Notes: generated from the letters alone by a model not told the origin. DNA of 64,000 nt from Persicaria tinctoria (GCA_037127255.1 JBANSL010000003.1:126501-190500); one strand, 5' to 3'. Positions 24,601-37,629 are shown, numbered from the stretch's first letter. Program-made: numbers and translations.

Positions 24601-27600
24601 TGTATTTTTGTGGGAGATTTCGGGTTAATGAAGGAGGTACCATCTCTAGTGCTTCAAAAGGGTTGCAACTTTGTGGGTAGCTTTAATATAACCAATAAGG
24701 TGGAGAAACGCTAAAAAATTGGAATTTGGAGGCTAATACGATCAGCTTACCCCGTGAGATTTGCAACACGGCTTGTATTTATGTGGGAGATTTCGGGTTA
24801 ATAAAGAAAGGAAGTACCATCTCTAGTGCCCTAAAAGGGCTGAAACTTTCTGGGTAGCTTTAATATGACTAATAAGGTGGGGAAAATCTATAAAATGGGA
24901 ATTTGGAGGCTAATACGATCAGCTTACCGCGTGAGATTTGCAACACGGCTTGTATATTTGTGGGAGATTTCGGGTTAATGAAGGAGGTACCATCTCTAGT
25001 GCTCCAAAATGGCTGAAACTTTGGGCGTAGGCTTAATATAACCAATAAGGTGGGGAAACGCTAAAAAAATGGAATTTGGAGGCTAATACGATCAGCTTAC
25101 CGCGTGAGATTTGCAACACGACTTGTATTTTTGTGAGAAATTTCGGGTTAATGAAAGAGGTACCATCTCTAGTGCTCAAAAAGGGCTGAAACTTTGTGGG
25201 TAGCTTTAATATAACCAATAAGTTGGAGAAACGCTAAAAAATGGGAATTTGGAGGCTAATACGATCAGCTTACCGCGTGAGATTTGCAACACGGCTTGTA
25301 TTTTTGTGGGAGATTTCGGGTTAATGAGGGAGGTACCATCTCTAGTGTTCCAAAAGGGCTAAAACTTTGTGGATAGCTTTAATATAACCAATAAGGTGGG
25401 GAAAAGCTAAAAATTTTGAATTTGGAGGCTAATACGATCAGCTTACCCCGTGAGATTTGCAACACGGCTTGTATTTATGTCGGAGATTTCGGGTTAATGA
25501 AGGAAGTACCATCTCTAGTGCCCTAAAAGGGCTGAAACTTTGTGGGTAGCTTTAATATAACCAATAAGGTGGAGAAACGCTAAAAAGTTGTAATTTGGAG
25601 GCTTATACGATCAGCTTACCCCGTGATATTTGCAACACGGCTTGTATTTATGTGGGAGATTTCGGGTTAAATGAAGGAGGTACCATCTCTAGTGCCCTAA
25701 AAGGGCTGAAACTTTGTGGGTAGCTTTAATATGACTAATAAGGTGGGGAAACTCTAAAAAATGGGAATTTGGAGGCTAATACGATAAGCTTACCGCGTGA
25801 GATTTGCAACACAGCTTGTATTTTTGTGGGAGATTTCGGGTTAATGAAGGAGGTACCATCTCTAGTGCTCCAAAAGGGTTGAAGCTTTGTGGGTAGCTTT
25901 AATATAAACAATAAGGTGGGGAAACGCTAAAAAATGGGAATTTAGAGGCTAATACGATCAGCTTACCCAGAGGGAATTTGCAACACGGCTTGTATTTTTG
26001 TGGGAGATTTCGGGTTAATGAAGGAGGTACCATCTCTACTGCTCCAAAATGGCTGAAACTTTGTGGGTAGATTTAATATGACCAATAAGGTGGGAAAACT
26101 CTAAAAAATGGGAATTTGGAGGCTAATACGATCAGCTTACCGCGTGAGATTTGCAACACGGCTTGTATTTATGTGGGAGATTTCGGGTTAATGAAGGAGG
26201 TACCATCTCTAGTGCTCCAAAAGGGCTGAATCTTTGTGGGTAGCTTTAATATGACTAATAAGGTGAGTAAATTCTAAAAAATGGGAATTTGGAGGCTAAC
26301 ACGATTGGTTTACCGCGTGAGATTTGCAACACGGCTTGTATTTCTATGGGAGATTTCGGGTTAATGCAGGAGGTACCATCTCTAGTGCTCCAAAATGGCT
26401 AAAACTTTGTGAGTAGCTTTAATATAAACAATAAGGTGGGGAAACGCTAAAAAATGGGAATTTAGAGGCTAATACGATCAGCTTACCCAGTGAGATTTGC
26501 AACACGGCTAGTATTTTGTGGGAGATTTCGGGTTAATGAAGGAGGTACCATCTCTAGTGCTCAAAAAGGGCTGAAACTTTGTGGGTAGCTTTAATATAAC
26601 CAATAAGTTGGAGAAACTCTAAAAATTTGATATTTGGAGGCGAATACGATCAGCTAACCGCGTGAGATTTGCAACACGGTCTTTATTTTTGTGGGAGATT
26701 TCGGGTTAATGAAGGAGGTACTATCTCTGGTGCTCCAAAAGGGCTAAAACTTTGTGGATAGCTTTAATATAACCAATAAGGTGGGGAAACGCTAAAAAAT
26801 GGGAATTTCGAGGCTAATACGATCAGCTTACCGCGTGAGATTTGCAACACGGCTTGTATTTTTGTGGGAGATTTCGGGTTAATGAAGGAGGTACCATCTC
26901 TAGTGCTCCAAAAGGGCTGAATCTTTGTGAGTATCTTTAATATGACTAATAAGGTGGGGAAACTCTAAAAAATGGGAATTTGGAGGTTAATACGATCAGC
27001 TTACCGCGTGAGATTTTCAACACGGCTTGTATTTCTATGGGAGATTTCGGGTTAATGAAGGAGGTACCATCTCTAGTGCTCCAAAAGGGCTGGAACTTTG
27101 TGGGTAGCTTTAATATTACCAATAAGGTGGGAAAACGTTAGAAAATGGGAATTTGGAGGCTAATACGATCAGCTTACCCCGTGAGATTTGCAACACGGCT
27201 TGTATTTTTGTGGGAGATTTCGGGTTAATGAAGGAGGTACAATCTCTAGTGCTCCAAAAGGGCTGAAACTTTGTGGGTAGCTTTAATATAACCATTAAGG
27301 TGGGGAAACGCTAAAAAATTGGAATTTGGAGGCTAATACGATCAGCTTACCACGTGAGATTTGCAACACGGCTTGTATTTATGTGGGAGATTTCGGGTTA
27401 ATAAAGGAAGTACCATCTCTAGTGCCCTAAAAGGGCTGAAACTTTCTGGGTAGCTTTAATATGACTAATAAGGTGGGGAAACTCTAGAAAATGGGAATTT
27501 GGAGGCTAATACGATCAGCTTACCGCGTGAGATTTGCAACACGGCTTGTATTTTTGTGGGAGATTTCGGGTTAATGAAGGAGGTACCATCTTTAGTGCTC

Positions 27601-30600
27601 CAAAATGGCTAAAACTTCGGGGGTAGGTTTAATATAACCAATAAGGTGGGGAAACGCTAAAAAATTGGAATTTGGAGGCTAATACGATCAGCTTACCCCG
27701 TGAGATTTGCAACACGGCTTGTATTTATGTGGGAGATTTCGGGTTAATAAAGGAAGTACCATCTCTAGTGCCCTAAAAGGGCTGAAACTTTCTGGGTAGC
27801 TTTAATATGACTAATAAGGTGGGGAAACTCTAGAAAATGGGAATTTGGAGGCTAATACGATCAGCTTACCGCGTGAGATTTGCAACACGGCTTGTATTTA
27901 TGTGGGAGATTTCGGGTTAATGAAGGAGGTACCATCTCTAGTGCTCCAAAAGGGCTGAATCTTTGTGGGTAGCTTTAATATGACTAATAAGGTGAGTAAA
28001 TTCTAAAAAATGGGAATTTGGAGGCTAACACGATCGGTTTACCGCGTGAGATTTGCAACACGGCTTGTATTTCTATGGGAGATTTCGGGTTAATGCAGGA
28101 GGTACCATCTCTAGTGCTCCAAAATGGCTAAAACTTTGTGAGTAGCTTTAATATAAACAATAAGGTGGGGAAACGCTAAAAAATGGGAATTTAGAGGCTA
28201 ATACGATCAGCTTACCCAGTGAGATTTGCAACACGGCTAGTATTTTGTGGGAGATTTCGGGTTAATGAAGGAGGTACCATCTCTAGTGCTCAAAAAGGGC
28301 TGAAACTTTGTGGGTAGCTTTAATATAACCAATAAGTTGGAGAAACTCTAAAAATTTGATATTTGGAGGCGAATACGATCAGCTAACCGCGTGAGATTTG
28401 CAACACGGTCTTTATTTTTGTGGGAGATTTCGGGTTAATGAAGGAGGTACTATCTCTGGTGCTCCAAAAGGGATAAAACTTTGTGGATAGCTTTAATATA
28501 ACCAATAAGGTGGGGAAACGCTAAAAAATGGGAATTTCGAGGTTAATACGATCAGCTTACCGCGTGAGATTTGCAACACGGCTTGTATTTTTGTGGGAGA
28601 TTTCGGGTTAATGAAGGAGGTACCATCTCTAGTGCTCCAAAACGGCTGAATCTTTGTGAGTATCTTTAATATGACTAATAAGGTGGGGAAACTCTAAAAA
28701 ATGGGAATTTGGAGGTTAATACGATCAGCTTACCGCGTGAGATTTTCAACACGGCTTGTATTTCTATGGGAGATTTCGGGTTAATGAAGGAGGTACCATC
28801 TCTAGTGCTCCAAAAGGGCTGGAACTTTGTGGGTAGCTTTAATATTACCAATAAGGTGGGGAAACGTTAGAAAATGGGAATTTGGAGGCTAATACGATCA
28901 GCTTACCCCGTGAGATTTGCAACACGGCTTGTATTTTTGTGGGAGATTTCGGGTTAATGAAGGAGGTACCATCTCTAGTGCTTCAAAAGGGTTGCAACTT
29001 TGTGGGTAGCTTTAATATAACCAATAAGGTGGGGAAACGCTAAAAAATTGGAATTTGGAGGCTAATACGATCAGCTTACCCCGTGAGATTTGCAACACGG
29101 CTTGTATTTATGTGGGAGATTTCGGGTTAATAAAGAAAGGAAGTACCATCTCTAGTGCCCTAAAAGGGCTGAAACTTTCTGGGTAGCTTTAATATGACTA
29201 ATAAGGTGGGGAAAATCTAGAAAATGGGAATTTGGAGGCTAATACGATCAGCTTACCGCGTGAGATTTGCAACACGGCTTGTATTTTTGTGGGAGATTTC
29301 GGGTTAATGAAGGAGGTACCATCTCTAGTGCTCCAAAATGGCTGAAACTTTGGGCGTAGGCTTAATATAACCAATAAGGTGGGGAAACGCTAAAAAAATG
29401 GAATTTGGAGGCTAATACGATCAGCTTACCGCGTGAGATTTGCAACACGACTTGTATTTTTGTGAGAAATTTCGGGTTAATGAAAGAGGTACCATCTCTA
29501 GTGCTCAAAAAGGGCTGAAACTTTGTGGGTAGCTTTAATATAACCAATAAGTTGGAGAAACGCTAAAAAATGGGAATTTGGAGGCTAATACGATCAGCTT
29601 ACCGCGTGAGATTTGCAACACGGCTTGTATTTTTGTGGGAGATTTCGGGTTAATGAGGGAGGTACCATCTCTAGTGTTCCAAAAGGGCTAAAACTTTGTG
29701 GATAGCTTTAATATAACCAATAAGGTGGGGAAAAGCTAAAAATTTTGAATTTGGAGGCTAATACGATCAGCTTACCCCGTGAGATTTGCAACACGGCTTG
29801 TATTTGTGTCGGAGATTTCGGGTTAATGAAGGAAGTACCATCTCTAGTGCCCTAAAAGGGCTGAAACTTTGTGGGTAGCTTTAATATAACCAATAAGGTG
29901 GAGAAACGCTAAAAAGTTGTAATTTGGAGGCTTATACGATCAGCTTACCCCGTGATATTTGCAACACGGCTTGTATTTATGTGGGAGATTTCGGGTTAAT
30001 GAAGGAGGTACCATCTCTAGTGCCCTAAAAGGGCTGAAACTTTGTGGGTAGCTTTAATATGACTAATAAGGTGGGGAAACTCTAAAAAATGGGAATTTGG
30101 AGGCTAATACGATAAGCTTACCGCGTGAGATTTGCAACACATCTTGTATTTTTGTGGGAGATTTCGGGTTAATGAAGGAGGTACCATCTCTAGTGCTCCA
30201 AAAGGGCTGAAGCTTTGTGGGTAGCTTTAATATAAATAATAAGGTGGGGAAACGCTAAAAAATGGGAATTTAGAGGCTAATACGATCAGCTTACCCAGAG
30301 GGAATTTGCAACACGGCTTGTATTTTTGTGGGAGATTTCGGGTTAATGAAGGAGGTACCATCTCTACTGCTCCAAAATGGCTGAAACTTTGTGGGTAGAT
30401 TTAATATGACCAATAAGGTGGGAAAACTCTAAAAAATGGGAATTTGGAGGCTAATACGATCAGCATACCGCGTGAGATTTGCAACACGGCTTGTATTTAT
30501 GTGGGAGATTTCGGGTTAATGAAGGAGGTACCATCTCTAGTGCTCCAAAAGGGCTGAATCTTTGTGGGTAGCTTTAATATGACTAATAAGGTGAGTAAAT

Positions 30601-33600
30601 TCTAAAAAATGGGAATTTGGAGGCTAACACGATCGGTTTACCGCGTGAGATTTGCAACACGGCTTGTATTTCTATGGGAGATTTCGGGTTAATGCAGGAG
30701 GTACCATCTCTAGTGCTCCAAAAGGGCTGAATCTTTCTGGATAGCTTTAATATGACTAATAAGGTGGGGAAACTCTAGAAAATGGGAATTTGGAGGCTAA
30801 TACGATCAGCTTACCGCGTGAGATTTGCAACACGGCTTGTATTTATGTGGGAGATTTCGGGTTAATGAAGGAGGTACCATCTCTAGTGCTCCAAAAGGGC
30901 TGAATCTTTGTGGGTAGCTTTAATATGACTAATAAGGTGAGTAAATTCTAAAAAATGGGAATTTGGAGGCTAACACGATCGGTTTACCGCGTGAGATTTG
31001 CAACACGGCTTGTATTTCTATGGGAGATTTCGGGTTAATGCAGGAGGTACCATCTCTAGTGCTCCAAAATGGCTAAAACTTTGTGAGTAGCTTTAATATA
31101 AACAATAAGGTGGGGAAACGCTAAAAAATGGGAATTTAGAGGCTAATACGATCAGCTTACCCAGTGAGATTTGCAACACGGCTAGTATTTTGTGGGAGAT
31201 TTCGGGTTAATGAAGGAGGTACCATCTCTAGTGCTCAAAAAGGGCTGAAACGTTGTGGGTAGCTTTAATATAACCAATAAGTTGGAGAAACTCTAAAAAT
31301 TTGATATTTGGAGGCGAATACGATCAGCTAACCGCGTGAGATTTGCAACACGGTCTTTATTTTTGTGGGAGATTTCGGGTTAATGAAGGAGGTACTATCT
31401 CTGGTGCTCCAAAAGGGCTAAAACTTTGTGGATAGCTTTAATATAACCAATAAGGTGGGGAAACGCTAAAAAATGGGAATTTCGAGGTTAATACGATCAG
31501 CTTACCGCGTGAGATTTGCAACACGGCTTGTATTTTTGTGGGAGATTTCGGGTTAATGAAGGAGGTACCATCTCTAGTGCTCCAAAACGGCTGAATCTTT
31601 GTTAGTATCTTTAATATGACTAATAAGGTGGGGAAACTCTAAAAAATGGGAATTTGGAGGTTAATACGATCAGCTTACCGCGTGAGATTTTCAACACGGC
31701 TTGTATTTCTATGGGAGATTTCGGGTTAATGAAGGAGGTACCATCTCTAGTGCTCCAAAAGGGCTGGAACTTTGTGGGTAGCTTTAATATTACCAATAAG
31801 GTGGGGAAACGTTAGAAAATGGGAATTTGGAGGCTAATACGATCAGCTTACCCCGTGAGATTTGCAACACGGCTTGTATTTTTGTGGGAGATTTCGGGTT
31901 AATGAAGGAGGTACCATCTCTAGTGCTTCAAAAGGGTTGCAACTTTGTGGGTAGCTTTAATATAACCAATAAGGTGGGGAAACGCTAAAAAATTGGAATT
32001 TGGAGGCTAATACGATCAGCTTACCCCGTGAGATTTGCAACACGGCTTGTATTTATGTGGGAGATTTCGGGTTAATAAAGAAAGGAAGTACCATCTCTAG
32101 TGCCCTAAAAGGGCTGAAACTTTCTGGGTAGCTTTAATATGACTAATAAGGTGGGGAAAATCTAGAAAATGGGAATTTGGAGGCTAATACGATCAGCTTA
32201 CCGCGTGAGATTTGCAACACGGCTTGTATTTTTGTGGGAGATTTCGGGTTAATGAAGGAGGTACCATCTCTAGTGCTCCAAAATGGCTGAAACTTTGGGC
32301 GTAGGCTTAATATAACCAATAAGGTGGGGAAACGCTAAAAAAATGGAATTTGGAGGCTAATACGATCAGCTTACCGCGTGAGATTTGCAACACGACTTGT
32401 ATTTTTGTGAGAAATTTCGGGTTAATGAAAGAGGTACCATCTCTAGTGCTCAAAAAGGGCTGAAACTTTGTGGGTAGCTTTAATATAACCAATAAGTTGG
32501 AGAAACGCTAAAAAATGGGAATTTGGAGGCTAATACGATCAGCTTACCGCGTGAGATTTGCAACACGGCTTGTATTTTTGTGGGAGATTTCGGGTTAATG
32601 AGGGAGGTACCATCTCTAGTGTTCCAAAAGGGCTAAAACTTTGTGGATAGCTTTAATATAACCAATAAGGTGGGGAAAAGCTAAAAATTTTGAATTTGGA
32701 GGCTAATACGATCAGCTTACCCCGTGAGATTTGCAACACGGCTTGTATTTATGTCGGAGATTTCGGGTTAATGAAGGAAGTACCATCTCTAGTGCCCTAA
32801 AAGGGCTGAAACTTTGTGGGTAGCTTTAATATAACCAATAAGGTGGAGAAACGCTAAAAAGTTGTAATTTGGAGGCTTATACGATCAGCTTACCCCGTGA
32901 TATTTGCAACACGGCTTGTATTTATGTGGGAGATTTCGGGTTAATGAAGGAGGTACCATCTCTAGTGCCCTAAAAGGGCTGAAACTTTGTGGGTAGCTTT
33001 AATATGACTAATAAGGTGGGGAAACTCTAAAAAATGGGAATTTGGAGGCTAATACGATAAGCTTACCGCGTGAGATTTGCAACACAGCTTGTATTTTTGT
33101 GGGAGATTTCGGGTTAATGAAGGAGGTACCATCTCTAGTGCTCCAAAAGGGCTGAAGCTTTGTGGGTAGCTTTAATATAAATAATAAGGTGGGGAAACGC
33201 TAAAAAATGGGAATTTAGAGGCTAATACGATCAGCTTACCCAGAGGGAATTTGCAACACGGCTTGTATTTTTGTGGGAGATTTCGGGTTAATGAAGGAGG
33301 TACCATCTCTACTGCTCCAAAATGGCTGAAACTTTGTGGGTAGATTTAATATGACCAATAAGGTGGGAAAACTCTAAAAAATGGGAATTTGGAGGCTAAT
33401 ACGATCAGCATACCGCGTGAGATTTGCAACACGGCTTGTATTTATGTGGGAGATTTCGGGTTAATGAAGGAGGTACCATCTCTAGTGCTCCAAAAGGGCT
33501 GAATCTTTGTGGGTAGCTTTAATATGACTAATAAGGTGAGTAAATTCTAAAAAATGGGAATTTGGAGGCTAACACGATCGGTTTACCGCGTGAGATTTGC

Positions 33601-34955
33601 AACACGGCTTGTATTTCTATGGGAGATTTCGGGTTAATGCAGGAGGTACCATCTCTAGTGCTCCAAAATGGCTAAAACTTTGTGAGTAGCTTTAATATAC
33701 ACAATAAGGTGGGGAAACGCTAAAAATGGGAATTTAGAGGCTAATACGATCAGCTTACCCAGTGAGATTTGCAACACGGCTAGTATTTTGTGGGAGATTT
33801 CGGGTTAATGAAGGAGGTACCATCTCTAGTGCTCAAAAAGGGCTGAAACTTTGTGGGTAGCTTTAATATAACCAATAAGTTGGAGAAACTCTAAAAATTT
33901 GATATTTGGAGGCGAATACGATCAGCTAACCGCGTGAGATTTGCAACACGGTCTTTATTTTTGTGGGAGATTTCGGGTTAATGAAGGAGGTACTATCTCT
34001 GGTGCTCCAAAAGGGCTAAAACTTTGTGGATAGCTTTAATATAACCAATAAGGTGGGGAAACGCTAAAAAATGGGAATTTCGAGGCTAATACGATCAGCT
34101 TACCGCGTGAGATTTGCAACACGGCTTGTATTTTTGTGGGAGATTTCGGGTTAATGAAGGAGGTACCATCTCTAGTGCTCCAAAAGGGCTGAATCTTTGT
34201 GAGTATCTTTAATATGACTAATAAGGTGGGGAAACTCTAAAAAATGGGAATTTGGAGGTTAATACGATCAGCTTACCGCGTGAGATTTTCAACACGGCTT
34301 GTATTTCTATGGGAGATTTCGGGTTAATGAAGGAGGTACCATCTCTAGTGCTCCAAAAGGGCTGGAACTTTGTGGGTAGATTTAATATTACCAATAAGGT
34401 GGGGAAACGTTAGAAAATGGGAATTTGGAGGCTAATACGATCAGCTTACTCCGTGAGATTTGCAACACGGCTTGTATTTTTGTGGGAGATTTCGGGTTAA
34501 TGAAGGAGGTACAATCTCTAGTGCTCCAAAAGGGCTGCAACTTTGTGGGTAGCTTTAATATAACCATTAAGGTGGGGAAACGCTAAAAAAATTGGAATTT
34601 GGAGGCTAATACGATCAGCTTACCCCGTGAGATTTGCAACACGGCTTGTATTTATGTGGGAGATTTCGGGTTAATAAAGGAAGTACCATCTCTAGTGCCC
34701 TAAAAGGGCTGAAACTTTCTGGGTAGCTTTAATATGACTAATAAGGTGGGGAAACTCTAGAAAATGGGAATTTGGAGGCTAATACGATCAGCTTACCGCG
34801 TGAGATTTGCAACACGGCTTGTATTTTTGTGGGAGATTTCGGGTTAATGAATGAGGTACCATCTTTAGTGCTCCAAAATGGCTGAAACTTTGGGGGTAGG
34901 TTTAATATAACCAATAAGGCGGGAAAACGCTAAAAAAGTGGAATTTGGAGGCTAA
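21676..34955 (+). repeat. Satellite 2 array, about 173-bp monomer, about 77 copies, 15-mer higher-order repeats
   Basis: The motif GGAGATTTCGGGTTAATGAA recurs about every 173 bp (for example 21841, 22014, 22187). Rare variants mark a higher-order unit. The GGG(C/G)GTAGG variant lies at 22423, 25022, 27618, 29351, 32296 and 34891; spacings of 2599, 2596, 1733, 2945 and 2595 bp correspond to 15, 15, 10, 17 and 15 monomers. GTCTTTATTTTT (24078, 26677, 28407, 31352, 33951) and CCCAGAGGG (23366, 25966, 30294, 33239) give a consistent picture, so one unit has lost about five monomers and one has gained two. Repeated 61-aa minus-strand frames are by-products of monomers lacking a stop. The array ends mid-monomer at GGCTAA. 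Confidence 0.96.
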
Positions 34956-34991
34956 ACAGTGACAATTAAAACGTAGGTGCAGATTGTAGTC

Positions 34992-35129
34992 CTACAACTC
35001 CCATGTCCAACACTTCTTAAGCAAATCCATAGCCATCCTCTCTCTATATGCATCCATATACTTGTCTAAAATAGCTTCAATACCACCCTGAAATGCAAGA
35101 CCCTCGATATATTTGATGGTATACATACC
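34992..35129 (-). pseudogene. Ulp1-like (C48 cysteine protease) C-terminal fragment
   Basis: On the minus strand, 45 codons read GMYTIKYIEGLAFQGG..., then MDAYRERMAMDLLKKCW, then a stop at 34992-34994. The G(M/V)(Y/F)xIKYIE pattern followed by R(M/L)xMAxDL resembles the last segment of plant Ulp1-type proteases, just after the catalytic Cys, a group often carried by Mutator-like elements. An AG precedes the first codon, so this could be a terminal exon. No catalytic triad residues are present in the fragment. It starts only 37 bp from the satellite 2 edge. The family call comes from pattern memory and is tentative; a random open stretch cannot be excluded. Confidence 0.35.
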
Positions 35130-35189
35130 TCAACTTCCACTACAATTGAACATGAGGATAATGAAAATTACATTATAGCTAAATGAGAT

Positions 35190-36165
35190 ATAAATTCCAT
35201 TTGTCCCCAAAACATAATATATAACTCTACCAATTGTCACCAATCTTAAAAAAACAACAAAATAACAACATAAATTCCATTTGTCATCGAAACAGAATAT
35301 ATAACTCTAGCAATTGTCACCAATCTAAAAAAATAACAACATAAATTTTATTTGTCACCAAAACAGAATATATAACTCTACCAATTGTCACCAATCTAAA
35401 AAACAATAACAAAATAACAACATTTTTTTTGTTTTGACGTGGAGGTTCCGAGGTTATCGACTAATCCTCCACGGGCCGAGCACTAGCCTGCAAAGCACTC
35501 GAGCCGGGTAAGCCAAGCGGCAAGCCGCAAGACAGGCTAACCCATGCCAAGGTAAACCTAGGCATGAGTACCCACTATATATAGCACAAATTGCTCATAG
35601 TGGGATTTGTCATTGAAACAAAATAACAACATAAATTCCATTTGTCATTGAAACATAATATATAACTCTACCAATTGTCACCAATCTAAAAAAACAACAA
35701 AAATTCCATTTGTCACCAAAACAGAATATATAACTCTACTAATTGTCACCAATCTAAAAAAAATAACAACATAAATTCTATTTGTCACCAAAACAGAATA
35801 TATAACTCTACCAATTGTCACCAATCTAAAAATAACAACATAAATTTCATTTGTCATCAAAACAGAATATATAATTCTACAAATTGTCACCAATCTAAAA
35901 ATAACAACATAAATTCCATTTGTCACCAAAACAGAATATATAACTCTACCAATTGTCACCAATCTAAAAAACAACAAAATAACAACATAAATTCCATTCG
36001 TCACCAAAACAGAATATATAACTCTACCAATTGTCACCAATCTAAAAAAACAACAAAATAACAACATAAATTCCATTTGTCACCAAAACAGAATATATAA
36101 CTCTACCAATTGTAACCAATCTAAAAAACAACAAAATAACAACATAAATTTCATTTGTCACCAAA
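35190..36165. repeat. AT-rich minisatellite, about 69-80 bp unit, about 11 copies
   Basis: The landmark AACA(G/T)AATATATAACTC recurs at 35211, 35291, 35362, then after an insert at 35652, 35720, 35792, 35861, 35930, 36008 and 36087. Unit length varies through the number of AACAA-type triplets. The 132-aa minus-strand frame at 35678-36076 is a translation of this repeat and not a gene. A short flank at 35130-35189 is unassigned. Confidence 0.9.
35424..35604 (-). mobile_element. SINE-like 180-bp insertion in the minisatellite
   Basis: The minisatellite is interrupted by GC-richer DNA with no similarity to it. Read on the minus strand, the insert ends in an A-rich tail (the T8 run at 35423-35430 on the + strand), as a SINE would. 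It contains inverted repeats GTGGAGG/CCTCCAC (35439-35445 and 35466-35472), CATGCC/GGCATG, and CCCACTAT/ATAGTGGG (35571-35578 and 35597-35604). A weak B-box-like GGCTCGAGTGC is present. Target duplications cannot be judged because the flanks are repetitive. It could also be another small structured element. Confidence 0.35.
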
Positions 36166-36521
36166 CAATGAAGCAAACCCTCTGATAGTCTCAATTAAAT
36201 TGATGATATAAAATCAAGCTAAATACTAATTGTCACCAAAAACAAACAAGCAATGATAAACGTACCAATTCGAGTGTTTGCATCAACTATGAATTAGATT
36301 CATCAACTATGAATTTTTCACTTTAGTGATCCAAGCGTTTGCATCAACTATGAATTTAGACTTGGAACCAAATGTAAATTGTTTTGTTTTCAACCATTTA
36401 TATTAGAACAAACTTGACATAACAATAGGTTAATAATTCATAACAATCTCCAAATTCAAGATTTTGTCTATAGTCACAAACGTACCAATTCGAAACTGAG
36501 CAGGATAAAATTTGCAACACC
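36166..36521. other. Unassigned low-copy-looking stretch
   Basis: AT-rich sequence with a short internal repeat (GCATCAACTATGAATT at about 36280-36355, three times). No coding frame, RNA gene or transposon end is recognisable. Confidence 0.5.
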
Positions 36522-36584
36522 TCAAACACCTAGACTCGGTATATGATAAAACCGCAATTGAAAGAACAAAGCTTTAGCAATTAC

Positions 36585-36725
36585 CCCATTTTTGGCCTCT
36601 GAATGGTGTTTGTCATCAATACGATAGCACAACCCAACGATATTGTAATACTCGAAACAAAACGGGCACGGATACTCCTCCCTTATATCATCATCGCCAT
36701 CAATTTCCTCAAACCCCAGGAACAA
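36585..36725 (-). pseudogene. Di19-family zinc-finger exon fragment (decayed)
   Basis: The minus strand (inside a 78-aa frame, 36522-36758) encodes LFLGFEEIDGDDDIREEY followed by PCPFCFEYYNIVGLCYRIDD and KHHSEAKNG. This matches the N-terminal Di19-type zinc-binding domain of plant drought-induced Di19 proteins, which normally read CPFC...FDIV(G/S)LC-C-H-ID(E/D)(E/D)H...(E/D)AKNGVCP. Here the CH after LC is YR, so a conserved Cys and a zinc-ligand His are lost. Frame homology stops after AKNG at a GGG|GTAATT, a plausible original splice donor; the following CP(I/V)C exon is not seen. The upstream acceptor is not recognisable. A nearby minus frame MDSDRFMECSPFF (about 36820-36897) ends at GATCAG|GTAAAC, but only MDSD resembles Di19. 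I call it a captured or relic exon. Confidence 0.6.
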
Positions 36726-36758
36726 ATATGAAACGAACAAGTAAACCGGAAAAATCAA

Positions 36759-37425
36759 GTCAAAAACGAGAAAATCACAAAAATTTAGTCTTTAGACATT
36801 TATTGGGGTTTACCTGATCAGTCAAGACTGCAGGGACAGTTGGTGGCGTCTGGAGAGGGAAGAAAGGCGAGCACTCCATGAATCTATCGGAATCCATTTG
36901 TAATGTACGGAAGGGTGGCCAAGTCAATGATCAGACCTAGGGTTTGAAGAAATGTGCTAATTTGGGGGGATTCAAAGCCCGAGATAATTGCGATAATCGG
37001 AGAAGAAATTGAAACTTGGAAGATTGGGAGATGAATAAACAAGCACAGGTGATGTCGAAAAGTTTCAATCGAATTGGAAACTAAGAACGACTAATATAAC
37101 TCCTTGGTGACCTCTAGATCTGGTGGTGCCGATCTCTCACCGACGAAGCTCGATCTATCCGTTTCAAAATCAATCGAATTGGACACCTCCTCGGTGACCT
37201 TCGACATGATTCAAAACCTCCTAAGCATGGCTGTGCATGAGATCGACCATGACAGATCTATGGAGGACACATATCAGTGATTTGATCTTCGTTGTCATTG
37301 TTTGTCATGGAGTTCTCACCTTGTCGATCTGCCTCCAATCAAATAAAACAAAAACAAGGGTAGTTTGGGGTTCTTAAAATATTATGGACATTTACTTAAT
37401 TGACAAAAATAAATGGACATTTACC
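36759..37425. other. Unassigned stretch between the Di19 relic and the hAT element
   Basis: Includes a short minus-strand frame with a donor-like end (about 36820-36897) and AT-rich unique-looking sequence. No complete gene, promoter or repeat can be supported. It could hold remaining untranslated or intronic sequence of the Di19 relic. Confidence 0.4.
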
Positions 37426-37433
37426 TAATTAGC

Positions 37434-37595
37434 TAGGGGTGGGCACAAATCCCGCAAATCCCGATCCCGTCCCGGTCCTGGTGGGATTTAGGACAAAATA
37501 GCGAATCCCGTCCCGATCCCGTCCCGCAAAAATTATGCGGGACGAAACGCGGGACGATCCCGGTGGGATCTCGCAAATCTCGTCCCGTCCCGCAT

Positions 37596-37629
<34 letters not shown>

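Noticed and set aside
10283..34955. CRISPR-like array
   Set aside because: Monomers are contiguous 168 or 173-bp satellites without short repeats separated by unique spacers, in a plant context.
35678..36076. 132-aa protein with internal LVTIGRVIYSVLVTNG repeats
   Set aside because: A translation of the AT-rich minisatellite; unit length changes break any frame logic.
36820..36897. First exon of the Di19 relic (MDSDRFMECSPFF..., with a GT donor)
   Set aside because: Only the MDSD start resembles Di19 proteins; the evidence is too weak to annotate as an exon.
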